Assembly (NCBI RefSeq): GCF_000374305.1
Contig: NZ_KB894093.1
Location: 434,001 to 498,000, forward strand
Direction: 5' to 3'
DNA length: 64,000 bases
From: Actinomadura flavalba DSM 45200
Lineage (GTDB): Bacteria > Actinomycetota > Actinomycetes > Streptosporangiales > Streptosporangiaceae
Part shown: in pieces, positions 9,032 to 18,500 of the stretch
Layout: each line of letters begins with the position of its first letter
Numbering within the stretch: the first letter of the stretch is position 1
Position numbers and translations under genes: made by a program
The notes under the pieces: generated by a model
Told to the model about the DNA's origin: nothing
Seen by the model: the letters and a program-made list of their open reading frames with translations, nothing else
The model's database searches: none

Positions 9032-9183
9032 GGAAATCCAGCCTCGGTTCTGGTCGGCGGCGGGCCGCGCGGCGGCGCGGCGTCGGTCGGCGGTGGTCCC
9101 TCCGCTCCGGACCGATCCTATGATCCGCGCGCTTCCCGCGTGAAAACGTTTCGGCCAGGACCGGCGTTCCCCGGACGCGCGGC

Positions 9184-9220
9184 GGGCCCCGGCCGGGCGC
9201 GGTGGCGCCCGCCGGGGCCC
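9184..9220 (-). terminator. Terminator-like hairpin after ftsX
   Basis: GGGCCCCGGCCGGGCGC (9184-9200), loop GGTG, GCGCCCGCCGGGGCCC (9205-9220): a 16-bp stem with one bulged C, starting 15 nt past the ftsX stop. Probably ends the ftsEX transcript before smpB. Confidence 0.6.
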
Positions 9221-9234
9221 GTCGGGCCGCGAGG

Positions 9235-10140
9235 CTAGATCCGCAGGTAGCGGCGGAGGGTGAGGAACGACGCGGCGGCGCAGAGCAGCACGCCGAAGCA
9301 GATCGACACGATGATGACCCAGATCACCGTGCCCCAGCCGAGCTGGCTCGCGAACTGGATGTCCCCGGCGAGACGGTCGATGAGGAACGTCTTGCTCATC
9401 ACCAGCAGCACCGAGGAGAAGAGGCCGCCGATGAGACCGGCGATGGCGCCTTCCAGGATGAACGGCATCTGGATATAGGTGTTGGACGCCCCGACGAGTC
9501 TCATGATCCCCGTCTCGCGGCGCCGGTTGAACGCCGACAGCCGGACGGTGTTGCCGACGAGCAGCACCGCCGCCACGACCTGGAACAGCGCGATGAGCAG
9601 CGCCGCCACCTGGAGCCCGTTGAGGATGCTGAAGAATCTCTTGAGGATCTCCTGCTCGTTGATCACCTGATCGACCCCGGCGCGGCCGAGCAGGGCCTGG
9701 GTGACGGCCTTGTACTCCTGCGGATTCTTCAGCCGAATCCGGAAGGAGTCCGGAATGTCGCCCTCGCGGGTGCTGTTGACGAAGCCGGGCTGGCTGGCGA
9801 AACGGTCCTTGAACCGCTTCCACGCGTCCGCCCGGCTCTCGTAATGGACGTCCGCGACCTGCGGCATCTGCTTCAGCAGCTTGTTGATCTCGTCCTTCTG
9901 CGGCTGCGTGGCGTCCTTCTTCTGGCACTGCTGGTTCGAGCTGGTCTTCGCACACAGGAAGACCGAGACCTCGATCTTGTCCGACCAGTAGTCCTTGGAC
10001 GCGTTGACCTGACCGCGGATGAGCAGGCCGGTGCCGAAGAGCGCCATGGCGATGGCGACGGTGATGACGAGGGAGATGGTCATCGTCAGGTTCCGGCGGA
10101 GACCGATCCAGATCTCCTGGAAAACGAACTGTGCGCGCAT
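9235..10140 (-). CDS. ftsX: Cell division ABC-type protein FtsX
   Basis: 301 aa, standard length. Membrane partner of FtsE; the complex activates peptidoglycan hydrolases at the septum. One membrane segment near residues 19-41 ([19 protein letters not shown]), a large extracytoplasmic domain (about 45-170) holding two Cys that could form a disulfide (FLCAK..NQQCQKK), and three C-terminal membrane segments. The cytoplasmic stretch [15 protein letters not shown] is characteristic. ATG start. It lies downstream of ftsE with a 123-bp spacer, wider than the usual overlap or short gap, containing an imperfect GC-rich inverted repeat (about 10229-10260). Confidence 0.95.
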   Translation of the reverse strand: MRAQFVFQEIWIGLRRNLTMTISLVITVAIAMALFGTGLLIRGQVNASKDYWSDKIEVSVFLCAKTSSNQQCQKKDATQPQKDEINKLLKQMPQVADVHYESRADAWKRFKDRFASQPGFVNSTREGDIPDSFRIRLKNPQEYKAVTQALLGRAGVDQVINEQEILKRFFSILNGLQVAALLIALFQVVAAVLLVGNTVRLSAFNRRRETGIMRLVGASNTYIQMPFILEGAIAGLIGGLFSSVLLVMSKTFLIDRLAGDIQFASQLGWGTVIWVIIVSICFGVLLCAAASFLTLRRYLRI

Positions 10141-10263
10141 TCCTCGCTGTCCTTGCTTCGCCTGTGGCCCCGCGGGCTCGTGGGGTCGGTACCGGGACGG
10201 GCCCGGCTGCTCGTGGTCGTACGACCCGCCCCGCGCCGACGGTTCAACGGCGGGGCGGGGAGG

Positions 10264-10953
10264 TCAGTAGGCCTGTCCGTAGACGCCGCGGGACTGGTCG
10301 CGCACGACGCGGCCGTCCTCCAGCTCGACGACGCGCTTGCGGAACGCGTCGACGATCGCGGCGTCGTGGGTGGCCATGACGACGGTCGTGCCGGTCCGGT
10401 TGATGCGGTCGAGCACCTTCATGATGCCGATCGACGTCGCCGGGTCGATGTTGCCGGTGGGCTCGTCGGCGAGCAGGATCATCGGCCGGTTCACGAACGC
10501 GCGGGCGATCGCCACGCGCTGCTGCTCGCCGCCGGACAGCTCGTCGGGCATGCGGTGCTGCTTGCCCTCCAGGCCGACCAGGTCGATGACCTCCGGCACC
10601 ACCTTCTGGATGAAGCGCCGGGGCTTGCCGATCACTTCGAGGGCGAAGGCGACGTTCTCGAAGACGTTCTTGTTCGGCAGCAGCCGGAAGTCCTGGAACA
10701 CGCAGCCGATGCGGCGGCGCAGGTGCGGGACCTTCCAGTTGCTGATGCGGCTGAGGTCCTTGCCCGCCACGTGCACGTGTCCCTGGGACGGCCGCTCCTC
10801 CTTGAGGATCAGGCGCAGGAACGTCGACTTCCCGGAGCCGGAGGGGCCCACCAGGAACAGGAACTCGCCCTTCTCGATGGCGACGTTCACGTGCTGGAGG
10901 GCGGGCCGGTTCTGGGTCTTGTAGACCTTGGTGACGTTGTCGAAGTGAATCAC
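10264..10953 (-). CDS. ftsE: Cell division ATP-binding protein FtsE
   Basis: 229 aa ABC ATPase. Walker A GPSGSGKS (36-43), signature [14 protein letters not shown], Walker [13 protein letters not shown] and H-loop MATHDAA are all intact. The N terminus [10 protein letters not shown] is typical of FtsE and supports the GTG at 10953, although its ribosome-binding site is weak. Works with FtsX in coupling division to cell-wall hydrolysis. Confidence 0.96.
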   Translation of the reverse strand: MIHFDNVTKVYKTQNRPALQHVNVAIEKGEFLFLVGPSGSGKSTFLRLILKEERPSQGHVHVAGKDLSRISNWKVPHLRRRIGCVFQDFRLLPNKNVFENVAFALEVIGKPRRFIQKVVPEVIDLVGLEGKQHRMPDELSGGEQQRVAIARAFVNRPMILLADEPTGNIDPATSIGIMKVLDRINRTGTTVVMATHDAAIVDAFRKRVVELEDGRVVRDQSRGVYGQAY

Positions 10954-11290
10954 GGCTGCATCACGGCGGTTTCAGCACCATTCTTGCGAGGGACCCGCGC
11001 GGTCGTCCGCGGGAGGAGTCGCGTGTTCTGTCGGTCGTCCCCTGGGGTGGACGATGTCACGGCGTTGGCGGCCCGTCGCCCGCTGGGGCGGACGGCGGCG
11101 CGGCACGGGCCGGACGCGTCCGGCCGCCGCAGGGCGGAACGGCCGCCCCATGCGCCGGTCGACCTACCCTGGGGCGGCATCATACAGCCGACATCGCGGC
11201 CGATACGTCACCTCCAGTGGCGGGCACGAGCTACGCGGTCCGGTCCGTGCGGCCCCGGACAGCCGACTCTAGGGGGCCTGGAGCCCGGTG

Positions 11291-11322
11291 CCGGTGACCG
11301 GCGTGAAGAGCGTGGTCACCGG
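11291..11322. repeat. Inverted repeat in the 10954-11514 intergenic region
   Basis: CCGGTGACC (11291-11299) and GGTCACCGG (11314-11322), 14-nt spacer; perfect 9-bp arms. A further small hairpin, CGGTT-CGGCAA-ACCG, follows at about 11340-11354. The 561-bp gap between divergent ftsE and the small zinc-ribbon gene must hold the promoters of both; no gene is seen in it. Function unknown; no known riboswitch was recognised. Confidence 0.4.
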
Positions 11323-11514
11323 TGGGACTCCTGTGCGTCCCGGTTCGGCAAACCGAGGCGTCCCGAGCAGTGTAGGGGCGGGCTCCGACCGCCTCGACCG
11401 CTCTTCGCCCCCCAGCGTTACCGGAGGACTTTACCGCCCACCCATGACGATTGGCGCGAAACGGAGCTTAAAGTTCTGAGAGGTAGATAGTTCCCGGCCG
11501 AGAGGGGTGACCCC

Positions 11515-11700
11515 GTGAGCTGCGACCATCTGGTCTGCGCCCAGTGCTCCCACCCGGTGCGCGACGGACGCTGTCCGACCTGCCGAAACGCCCGCGCGGA
11601 GCTGCACGGCGACGGACCGGGGCTTCCTCCGGCGCTGGTGCTCGGGGTCCTGCTCGTCCTGCTTCTGGCCGCCCTCGTGCTGCGCGCGGTCGCGGCCTGA
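11515..11700 (+). CDS. Small zinc-ribbon, C-terminally membrane-anchored protein
   Basis: 61 aa. The N-terminal half holds four Cys in two CxxC knuckles (C8-A-Q-C11, C20-P-T-C23) plus Cys3, consistent with a minimal zinc ribbon. Residues about 38-60 are a single hydrophobic segment (LVLGVLLVLLLAALVLRAV). GTG start with GAGAGGGG about 8 nt upstream; codon positions show the expected GC bias. It meets the following minus-strand lipoprotein tail to tail with a 3-bp gap. Function unknown. Confidence 0.65.
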   Translation: MSCDHLVCAQCSHPVRDGRCPTCRNARAELHGDGPGLPPALVLGVLLVLLLAALVLRAVAA

Positions 11701-11703
11701 CGG

Positions 11704-12777
11704 TCAGGGGTTCTTGGCGGGGCGCGGCATGTGCGCCTTGACCGGCGCGCCCGTGTGCGCGATCACATCGGCCTTCGGCTGCGGCCGGCCCGTCTTGGCG
11801 CGCCCGGGATCGGCCGCCGCGTACTGGAACGTCTCGGTCACGCTGATCTGCGTGCCCTCGACCTCGTCGTCCAGCAGGTGCGCGATCTCGCGGGTGACGG
11901 GCGGGCGCACGGGCTCGGGGGCGTTCGCGTCCTCGGCGCGGGTGACGCTGTTGCGCATCAGCGAGTACAGGACGAGCCCGCCGCCGTGCTCGGTGCGCAG
12001 CGAGAAGTAGGGGTACGGCGTCGCCACGAACACGACCTGCCGGGAGAGCTTCTTCTCGCGCGCCTTGCGGGCCTCGCGCGTCGTCTGCTTGTAGTAGCCG
12101 CTGGTGACGGGCCCCTGCTTCATGACGCGGGCCGCGATGCTGTCGGGGCCCTCGGACGCCATCGTCGCCTGGATGCCGGGCACCTCGCGCGGCCGGATCA
12201 GCACCGAGCTGTCGGTGGTGGCCAGCGGCTCGGCGTAGCCCTCGTCGTCGACGACGATCTTCGGTGCCTTGGCCTTGGGCGCCAGCACGGTGGTGAGGCT
12301 GAGCCGCCAGTCGTCGCGGACGCCCCGCTTCATGAACGCCATGAGCGCGGTCCGGGTGCTCTTGGGCTCCCCCTCGACCGTGCGCGGGACCGCCGCCACG
12401 AACCACTGCTCCCCCTCGGGGCGCAGCTTCGGCACGTACAGCCGCGGCTTGCCGTAGGTGTAGCGGCGCACGGCGTCGCCGTCGAACGCGGCCCGGCGGA
12501 ACTCGGCGGCGGTGAGGACGGCCTGCCCGTCCGACACCCAGCTCAGCGCGAGACGGGAGTCGCCGGCGGCGCGCGCGACGTCCTCGGAGGCGGTGTAGGT
12601 GCGGAACTCCCGCTCGGCGACCTGCGGGGTGAGCGGCTCGGGCTCGGGTTCGGGGACGGACGGCAGCGGCGCCGGCCGCGCCTGCGACGGCGTCTCCCCC
12701 GCGCACGCGCCGAGCACGAAGGGCACCGCGAGCATCGCCGCGACGAGCACGGCCCGCTTCGGTGAGGTCTGCTGCAC
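11704..12777 (-). CDS. Lipoprotein of unknown function (paralogue of 14116-15063)
   Basis: About 357 aa. The N terminus is a signal peptide [16 protein letters not shown] with lipobox LGAC, then a Pro-rich linker ([13 protein letters not shown]) and one large soluble domain. The GTG at 12777 is preferred because it places a short basic n-region before the hydrophobic core; a start at 12819 would add 14 unlikely residues. The order of conserved segments ([52 protein letters not shown]) matches the second lipoprotein on the far side of prfB. It is divergent from prfB. Its function is not known. Confidence 0.8.
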   Translation of the reverse strand: MQQTSPKRAVLVAAMLAVPFVLGACAGETPSQARPAPLPSVPEPEPEPLTPQVAEREFRTYTASEDVARAAGDSRLALSWVSDGQAVLTAAEFRRAAFDGDAVRRYTYGKPRLYVPKLRPEGEQWFVAAVPRTVEGEPKSTRTALMAFMKRGVRDDWRLSLTTVLAPKAKAPKIVVDDEGYAEPLATTDSSVLIRPREVPGIQATMASEGPDSIAARVMKQGPVTSGYYKQTTREARKAREKKLSRQVVFVATPYPYFSLRTEHGGGLVLYSLMRNSVTRAEDANAPEPVRPPVTREIAHLLDDEVEGTQISVTETFQYAAADPGRAKTGRPQPKADVIAHTGAPVKAHMPRPAKNP

Positions 12778-12883
12778 GCCCCGCCCCCGGCTCCAGTTCG
12801 GCGTCGGTCCTGTCGGCACCGCCGATCGGCCATTCTGCCATCCACAGGGTATTGCGGTCGCTCGGGCAGTCCCGCGACGGCGA

Positions 12884-12889
12884 TAGGCT
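12884..12889 (+). promoter_or_regulatory. Candidate -10 element for leaderless prfB transcript
   Basis: TAGGCT (TANNNT) ends 7 nt before the prfB GTG and no Shine-Dalgarno is present. This spacing is the one seen for leaderless mRNAs in actinobacteria. No good -35 was found. Confidence 0.45.
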
Positions 12890-12896
12890 CGGGGAC

Positions 12897-14012
12897 GTGG
12901 CAGGCATCGACGCGAAAGATCAGCTCAGGGAGCTCGGCTCGACCCTGGAGGGCATCGAGCAGGTGCTCGACCTTCCCGCGATGCACCGTGACATCGCCGA
13001 GCTGCGCGAGCAGTCCGCCGACCCCGAGCTGTGGAGCGACCAGGAGCGTGCCCAGGCGGTCACCCGCCGGCTGTCGTACCTGGAGAGCGAGGTGGGCCGG
13101 GTCGAGTCGCTGCGCCAGCGCCTTGAGGACGTCACCACGCTGTACGAGATGGCCGACGAGATGGACGACGCCGACACCCGCGTCGAGGCCGACACCGAGC
13201 TGGAGAACCTGCACAAGTCGGTCCAGCAGCTCGAAGTCCGCACGCTGATGCGCGGCGAGTACGACGCCCGCGAGGCGCTGGTCACCATCAACGCCCAGGC
13301 GGGCGGCGTCGACGCCGCCGACTGGGCCCTCCAGCTCCAGCGGATGTACCTGCGGTGGGCCGAGCGGCACGGCTACCCCACCGAGGTCTACGAAACGTCC
13401 TACGCCGAGGAGGCGGGCATCAAGTCCACCACCTTCTCGGTCAAAGCCCCCTACGCCTACGGCACGCTGCGCGGCGAGCACGGCACGCACCGGCTCGTGC
13501 GCATCTCCCCGTTCGACAGCCAGGCCCGCCGGCAGACGTCGTTCGCCGGGCTCGACGTCGTGCCCGTCGTCGAGCAGAGCGACCACGTCGAGATCGACGA
13601 GTCCGAGCTGCGCGTCGACGTGTACCGCTCGTCGGGGCCCGGCGGCCAGGGCGTCAACACCACCGACTCCGCCGTCCGCATCACGCACCTGCCGTCGGGC
13701 ATCGTGGTCTCCTGCCAGAACGAGCGCAGCCAGCTCCAGAACAAGGCGTCGGCGATGAACGTGCTCCAGGCCAAGCTGCTGGAGCGCAAGCGCCAGGAGG
13801 AGAAGGAGGCGATGTCGGCGCTGCGGGGCGAGGGCACCAGTTCGTGGGGCACGCAGATCCGCAACTACGTCCTGCACCCGTACCAGATCGTGAAGGACCT
13901 GCGCACGGGCGTCGAGGTCGGCAACCCGTCCTCGGTGCTCGACGGTGATCTCGACGAGTTCATCGAGGCGGAGATCCGGTGGATGCGTCAGCAGGAGCAG
14001 GAGAACGCCTGA
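12897..14012 (+). CDS. prfB: Peptide chain release factor 2
   Basis: 371 aa. Recognises UGA/UAA stop codons and triggers peptide release. The catalytic GGQ lies in [17 protein letters not shown], the stop-codon-reading tripeptide SPF in [15 protein letters not shown], and an N-terminal helical domain is present. The frame is continuous, so the programmed +1 frameshift known from many bacterial prfB genes is absent here, as is usual for actinobacteria. The GTG start is placed by the N-terminal match ([12 protein letters not shown]) and by the -10 box just upstream. Confidence 0.96.
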   Translation: MAGIDAKDQLRELGSTLEGIEQVLDLPAMHRDIAELREQSADPELWSDQERAQAVTRRLSYLESEVGRVESLRQRLEDVTTLYEMADEMDDADTRVEADTELENLHKSVQQLEVRTLMRGEYDAREALVTINAQAGGVDAADWALQLQRMYLRWAERHGYPTEVYETSYAEEAGIKSTTFSVKAPYAYGTLRGEHGTHRLVRISPFDSQARRQTSFAGLDVVPVVEQSDHVEIDESELRVDVYRSSGPGGQGVNTTDSAVRITHLPSGIVVSCQNERSQLQNKASAMNVLQAKLLERKRQEEKEAMSALRGEGTSSWGTQIRNYVLHPYQIVKDLRTGVEVGNPSSVLDGDLDEFIEAEIRWMRQQEQENA

Positions 14013-14115
14013 CCTGCGGTACGACATAGCGGTCATTGCGATTTCTCTGGGTAATCACGCAGTAACGCTGCGATAGTGTGGGGGTCCTCGTCCGACCCTC
14101 ACCCCTGGGGTCCGC

Positions 14116-15063
14116 ATGACCGCTCGTCTCGCCCTCGCGCTGCCCGTGCCGCTGCTGCTCGCCGCGGCGTGCTCCGGCGCCGATTCCCGGCCCGGTCCGG
14201 CGATCGGCCGCGCGCAGGCCGAGCGGGTCCTCGCGCGGTACACGCTGGCGGCCGACGCCGCGGGCCGCACGCTGGACGGCACCCGCCTCGCGTCGGTGAC
14301 CACGGGGCCGCAGCTCGCGATGGACCTCGCGTCGCTCAAGCTGCGCCGTGCGACGAAGAGCCCGGCGGGCGGGCTCCGCTTCGACCGCACCACCTATCTC
14401 ATCCCCCGCCTGCACGGCTATCCGCGCTGGTTCGCGGTGGACGCCATGAGCAGCGGGGGCACGCAGTCCGTGCGGCACGCGCTGCTGTTCACGCAGTCCG
14501 CCGAGGGCGCGGCGTGGCTGCTGGCCGCCGATCCGCTGCCGGTGGACGGCGCCCTCAACCGCGTCGCCCTCGACACCGACGGCTTCGCCACCGCGCCGGG
14601 GCCCGAGGCGACCGGCCCGGCGATGGCGCCCGCGAGGGTCGCGGCGGCGCACGCCGCGCTGCTGACGGGCGGCGCCGAGGCTCCCGGAGCGAAGGGGATC
14701 GCGCCGGGTCCGCACACCACGCGGGCCCACCGCGCGCTGCGCGCCGGGTCGAAGAAGCTCCGCAAGCGCGGCATCCTGCTCAGTTCGGAGTTCGCCCCGC
14801 ACACGACCCCGTTCTACGCGCTGCGCACCGAGGACGGCGGCGCGCTCGTCTGGTACGTCCTGCGCCAGACCGAGGCGTACGCCGCCGCGCGGGCGGGGAA
14901 GCTCTCCGTCTCCGGCGACCTGACGGGCCTCGCCCCGACCCGCGCGCCCCGCACGCGGCTGAACTCCACCGTCCTCATCCAGTACCTCGCGACCGTGCCA
15001 CCCCGCGGACCGGCGACGGTCTCCGGCATCTACCGCAAAGCGGTCAGCGCCCAGGGCTCCTGA
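14116..15063 (+). CDS. Lipoprotein of unknown function (paralogue of 11704-12777)
   Basis: 315 aa. Signal peptide ending at Cys19 (LLLAAAC). The mature part aligns along most of its length with the lipoprotein on the other side of prfB: YLIPRLHGYPRWFAVDA versus [24 protein letters not shown] versus [28 protein letters not shown] versus [18 protein letters not shown]. It lacks the long Pro/Glu linker of the other copy. The ATG follows CTGGGGT; a TAGTGT box at 14074-14079 may be its -10. The two genes look like an old inverted duplication around prfB. Function unknown. Confidence 0.8.
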   Translation: MTARLALALPVPLLLAAACSGADSRPGPAIGRAQAERVLARYTLAADAAGRTLDGTRLASVTTGPQLAMDLASLKLRRATKSPAGGLRFDRTTYLIPRLHGYPRWFAVDAMSSGGTQSVRHALLFTQSAEGAAWLLAADPLPVDGALNRVALDTDGFATAPGPEATGPAMAPARVAAAHAALLTGGAEAPGAKGIAPGPHTTRAHRALRAGSKKLRKRGILLSSEFAPHTTPFYALRTEDGGALVWYVLRQTEAYAAARAGKLSVSGDLTGLAPTRAPRTRLNSTVLIQYLATVPPRGPATVSGIYRKAVSAQGS

Positions 15064-15186
15064 CCCCGCGAACTCCGCCGGGTGCCGACCCGTTCCCGCA
15101 CTTCCCGACCGCTGCGCGGAAACCGACCGGCACCCGGCGGCCCTCCCCCACCTCGCCCTTGTTTCGAACGCCACGCTCAGTCGCTC

Positions 15187-15369
15187 GTGGCGACGCCGAC
15201 CGCCGTGGCGGTCGCGATCGCCCTTGCCGTCGGCACCGTCGTTCTCGCGCTCCTGACCTTGGAGTCGGCGCTGCGCTGGGCGTTGCCGCTCGCGGCGGTC
15301 CTGTTCGTCTACATCCCGCTGCGGGCTCACCGGCGCCTGAACCGTGTGCGCGCCGAGCTGGCCGCTTGA
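15187..15369 (+). CDS. Small membrane protein, unknown
   Basis: 60 aa from the GTG at 15187. Two hydrophobic segments (VAVAIALAVGTVVLALLTL and LRWALPLAAVLFVYIPL) followed by a basic tail RAHRRLNRVRAEL, a topology common for small actinobacterial membrane proteins. No obvious Shine-Dalgarno, and a longer reading back to 15082 would add a Pro/Arg-rich segment that does not look coding. Moderate to low support. Confidence 0.42.
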   Translation: MATPTAVAVAIALAVGTVVLALLTLESALRWALPLAAVLFVYIPLRAHRRLNRVRAELAA

Positions 15370-15416
15370 ACACTCGACGCCGCGCCCGATCGTGCCGCCG
15401 CAGAGCCTGCCGAGAA

Positions 15417-15428
15417 AGTTATCCACAG
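15417..15428 (+). repeat. Solo AGTTATCCACAG 12-mer (contains a DnaA box)
   Basis: TTATCCACA (15419-15427) is a perfect consensus DnaA box. The 12-mer is identical to the ends of the dispersed element at 34.6 and 51.6 kb, and here the flanks (GCCGAGAAA before, GG-TCCGG after) also resemble one end of the 51.6-kb copy. It lies in the gap before the NAD-GDH stop. Confidence 0.7.
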
Positions 15429-15533
15429 GCTCCGGGGGCCGGTTGCCGAGCGGACGCGAAGTGCCGACGATGGGGACGTCGAAACTGTGACGGGGAGGTC
15501 ACGATGCGTTCGCTTCGGTTCGGTGGGCGGTGG

Positions 15534-18500
15534 CTAGGCAGGGGTGTTGGGGAGGGTGCTCGTCGTCGCCAGGGTGCGGACGGCGCCGAGGGCGACCGAG
15601 AGGGTGGCCAGGTCGAAGCTGTCGCTCTCCCAGATCTCCTGGAGGGTCTGCTCGGCGCGCGAGGTCGCCGTCTCGTTCTTGGCCACCCAGCGGGCCAGGC
15701 GCTCCTCCTCCGGAGTACCCGGCGCGCTCGTGGCGAGCACCGAGCGGGTCAGCGTGGCGTGCGCGGCGTACAGGTCGTCGCGCAGGGCGGCACGGGCCAT
15801 CGAGCGCCACCGGTCGTCGCGCGGGAGGCGGATGATCGGCTCGCGCAGGCGGGAGAGCTGGAGGCGGTCGGCGAGGTCGAAGTACACCTCGGCCACCTCC
15901 CCGACCGGCCGGTCCATGTCGTGGGCGATCGAGACGACGTCGAGGGTGGAGAACGCGGGCACCAGCATCGCGGCCCGCGCCGCCAGGTGCTCGGGCACGC
16001 CGCGCTCGGCCCAGGCGTCGCGGCGCTGCTCGTAGGCGTTGAGGTCGAGGCCGCGCAGCACGCTCGGCAGGTGCTCGCTCAGCTCCGCCGCCCCGGCGGC
16101 GAAGAAATCGATCGTCGACCGGATGTCGAACGGGGTGCGGCGGTTGTGCAGCAGCCAGCGGGCACCGCGCTCGGTGAGCTTGCGCGTCTCCAGCAGCATC
16201 GAGATCTGGGTGGAGGTGTCGACCTCGTGGTCCAGCGACTCGATCGACCGCCACAGCTCCGGCATCTCGAACACCTCGCGGGCCACCAGGTAGGCGCGGG
16301 CGATGTCCGACGGCGAGGCCCCGGTCTCCTCGTTGATCCGGAACACGAACGTGATGCCGGACGCGTTCACGAGGTCGTTCACGACGGCCGTCGTGATGAT
16401 CTCGCGGCGCAGCGGGTGGCGGTCCATCGCCGCGCGGAACCGCTCGCGCAGCGGCGTCGGGAAGTAGTCCACCAGCCACGACTCCAGGTACGGGTCGTCG
16501 GGCAGATCGGAGGGGCCGAGGTCGCCGTCCAGCGAGAGCTTGGCGTAGGCGAGCAGCACCGAGAACTCCGGCCCGGTGAGCCCCTGTCCGGCCTGGCGGC
16601 GCTCGGAGAGGGCCTTGTCGTCGGGCAGGAACTCCAGCCGCCGCTTCAGGCGTCCGGTGCGCTCCAGGCGGCGCATCTTGCGGGTGTGCACGTGCAGCAT
16701 CGCGGGCGCCTGCTCGCGGGCCGCCGCGAGCACCACGTTCTGCGCGTAGTTGTCGCGCAGGACGAGCGCGCCGACCTCGTCGGTCATCGCGTCGAGCAGG
16801 GCGTCGCGCTGTTCGCGGGCGAGGCCGCCGTCGCGCACCACCTGGTCGAGCAGGATCTTGATGTTCACCTCGTGGTCGGAGGTGTCCACGCCCGCCGAGT
16901 TGTCGATGAAGTCGGTGTTGATCAGCCCGCCGTCGCGGGCGAACTCGATCCGGCCGAGCTGCGTCAGGCCGAGGTTGCCGCCCTCACCGACGACCTTGCA
17001 GCGCAGCTCGGCGCCGTCCACGCGGACGGCGTCGTTCGCCTTGTCGCCCACCTCGGCGTTGTTCTCGGAGGCGGCCTTGACGTACGTGCCGATGCCGCCG
17101 TTCCAGAGCAGGTCCACGGGGGCGGTGAGCGCCGCCCGGATCAGCTCGAACGGGGTCAGGGCGTGCACGCCGTCGGGCAGGCCGAGCGCGGCGCGCACCT
17201 CGGGCGTGATCCTGATCGACTTGGCGTCGCGCGGGTACACGCCGCCGCCCTTGGAGATCACCGACGCGTCGTAGTCGGCCCACGAGCTACGCGGCAGCGC
17301 GAACATCCGCCGTCGCTCGGCGAACGACGCGGCCGGGTCGGGATCGGGGTCGAGGAAGACGTGCCGGTGGTCGAACGCTGCCACGAGCCTGATGTGCTCC
17401 GACAGCAGCATCCCGTTGCCGAACACGTCGCCCGACATGTCCCCGATGCCGACGACGGTGAAGTCCTCGGTCTGCACGTCGGTGCCCAGCGACCGGAAGT
17501 GGTACTTCACCGACTCCCAGGCGCCGCGCGCCGTGATGCCCATCGCCTTGTGGTCGTAGCCGACCGAGCCGCCGGAGGCGAACGCGTCGCCGAGCCAGAA
17601 GCCGTACTCGGCGGCCACCCCGTTCGCGATGTCGGAGAACGTCGCGGTGCCCTTGTCGGCCGCGACGACGAGGTAGGTGTCGTCGCCGTCGTGACGGACG
17701 ACGTCGGCGGGCGGCACGACCTTGCCGTCCACCAGGTTGTCGGTGATGTCCAGCAGGCCGGAGATGAAATCCGTGTAGCAGGCGATCCCGGCCTGCATGA
17801 ACGCCTCGCGGTCGCTCGCGGGCGGAAGCTGCTTGCCGACGAACCCGCCCTTGGCCCCGGCCGGGACGATCACGGTGTTCTTGACGGCCTGCGCCTTGAC
17901 CAGCCCGAGGATCTCGGTGCGGAAGTCCTCCAGCCGGTCCGACCAGCGCAGCCCGCCGCGCGCCACCGACCCGTACCGCAGGTGCACGCCCTCAACCTTC
18001 GGGGAGTACACGTACACCTCGTAGCGGGGCAGCGGCTGCGGCAGGTCGGGGATGGCCTGCGGGTCGAACTTCAGCGACAGGTACGGCTTGCGCTGGTAGT
18101 GGTTGGTGCGCAGGGTCGCCTTGATCATCGCGAGGTAGGCGCGCAGGATGCGGTCCTCGTCGAGGCTGGCGACCTCGTCCAGCTTGCCGGTCAGCTCCTC
18201 GGAGATGCCGAGGCTGCGCTCGGCCTCGCCGTCGGCCAGCTTCGGGTCCAGGCGGCTCTCCCAGAGCCGGATCAGCAGCCGGGTGATGCCCGCGTTCCGC
18301 AGCAGCACCTGCTCGATGTACCGCTTGGAGAAGGACGTGCCCGTCTGCCGCAGGTACAGCGCGTAGGCGCGCAGCACCATCGTCTGCCGCCAGTCCAGGC
18401 CGGTGTGCAGCACCAGGGCGTTGAAGCCGTCGTTCTCGATGTCACCGCGCCACAGCGCCGAGAACGCGTCCTGGAAGAGCCCCTTCAGCGAGTCCTCCGG

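Noticed and set aside
11281..11390. Possible riboswitch between ftsE and the small zinc-ribbon gene
   Set aside because: Inverted repeats are present, but no known riboswitch core (cobalamin, ydaO, others) could be matched.
12897..12990. Programmed +1 frameshift in prfB
   Set aside because: The reading frame is continuous from the GTG; no in-frame UGA with the CUU-U type slip site.
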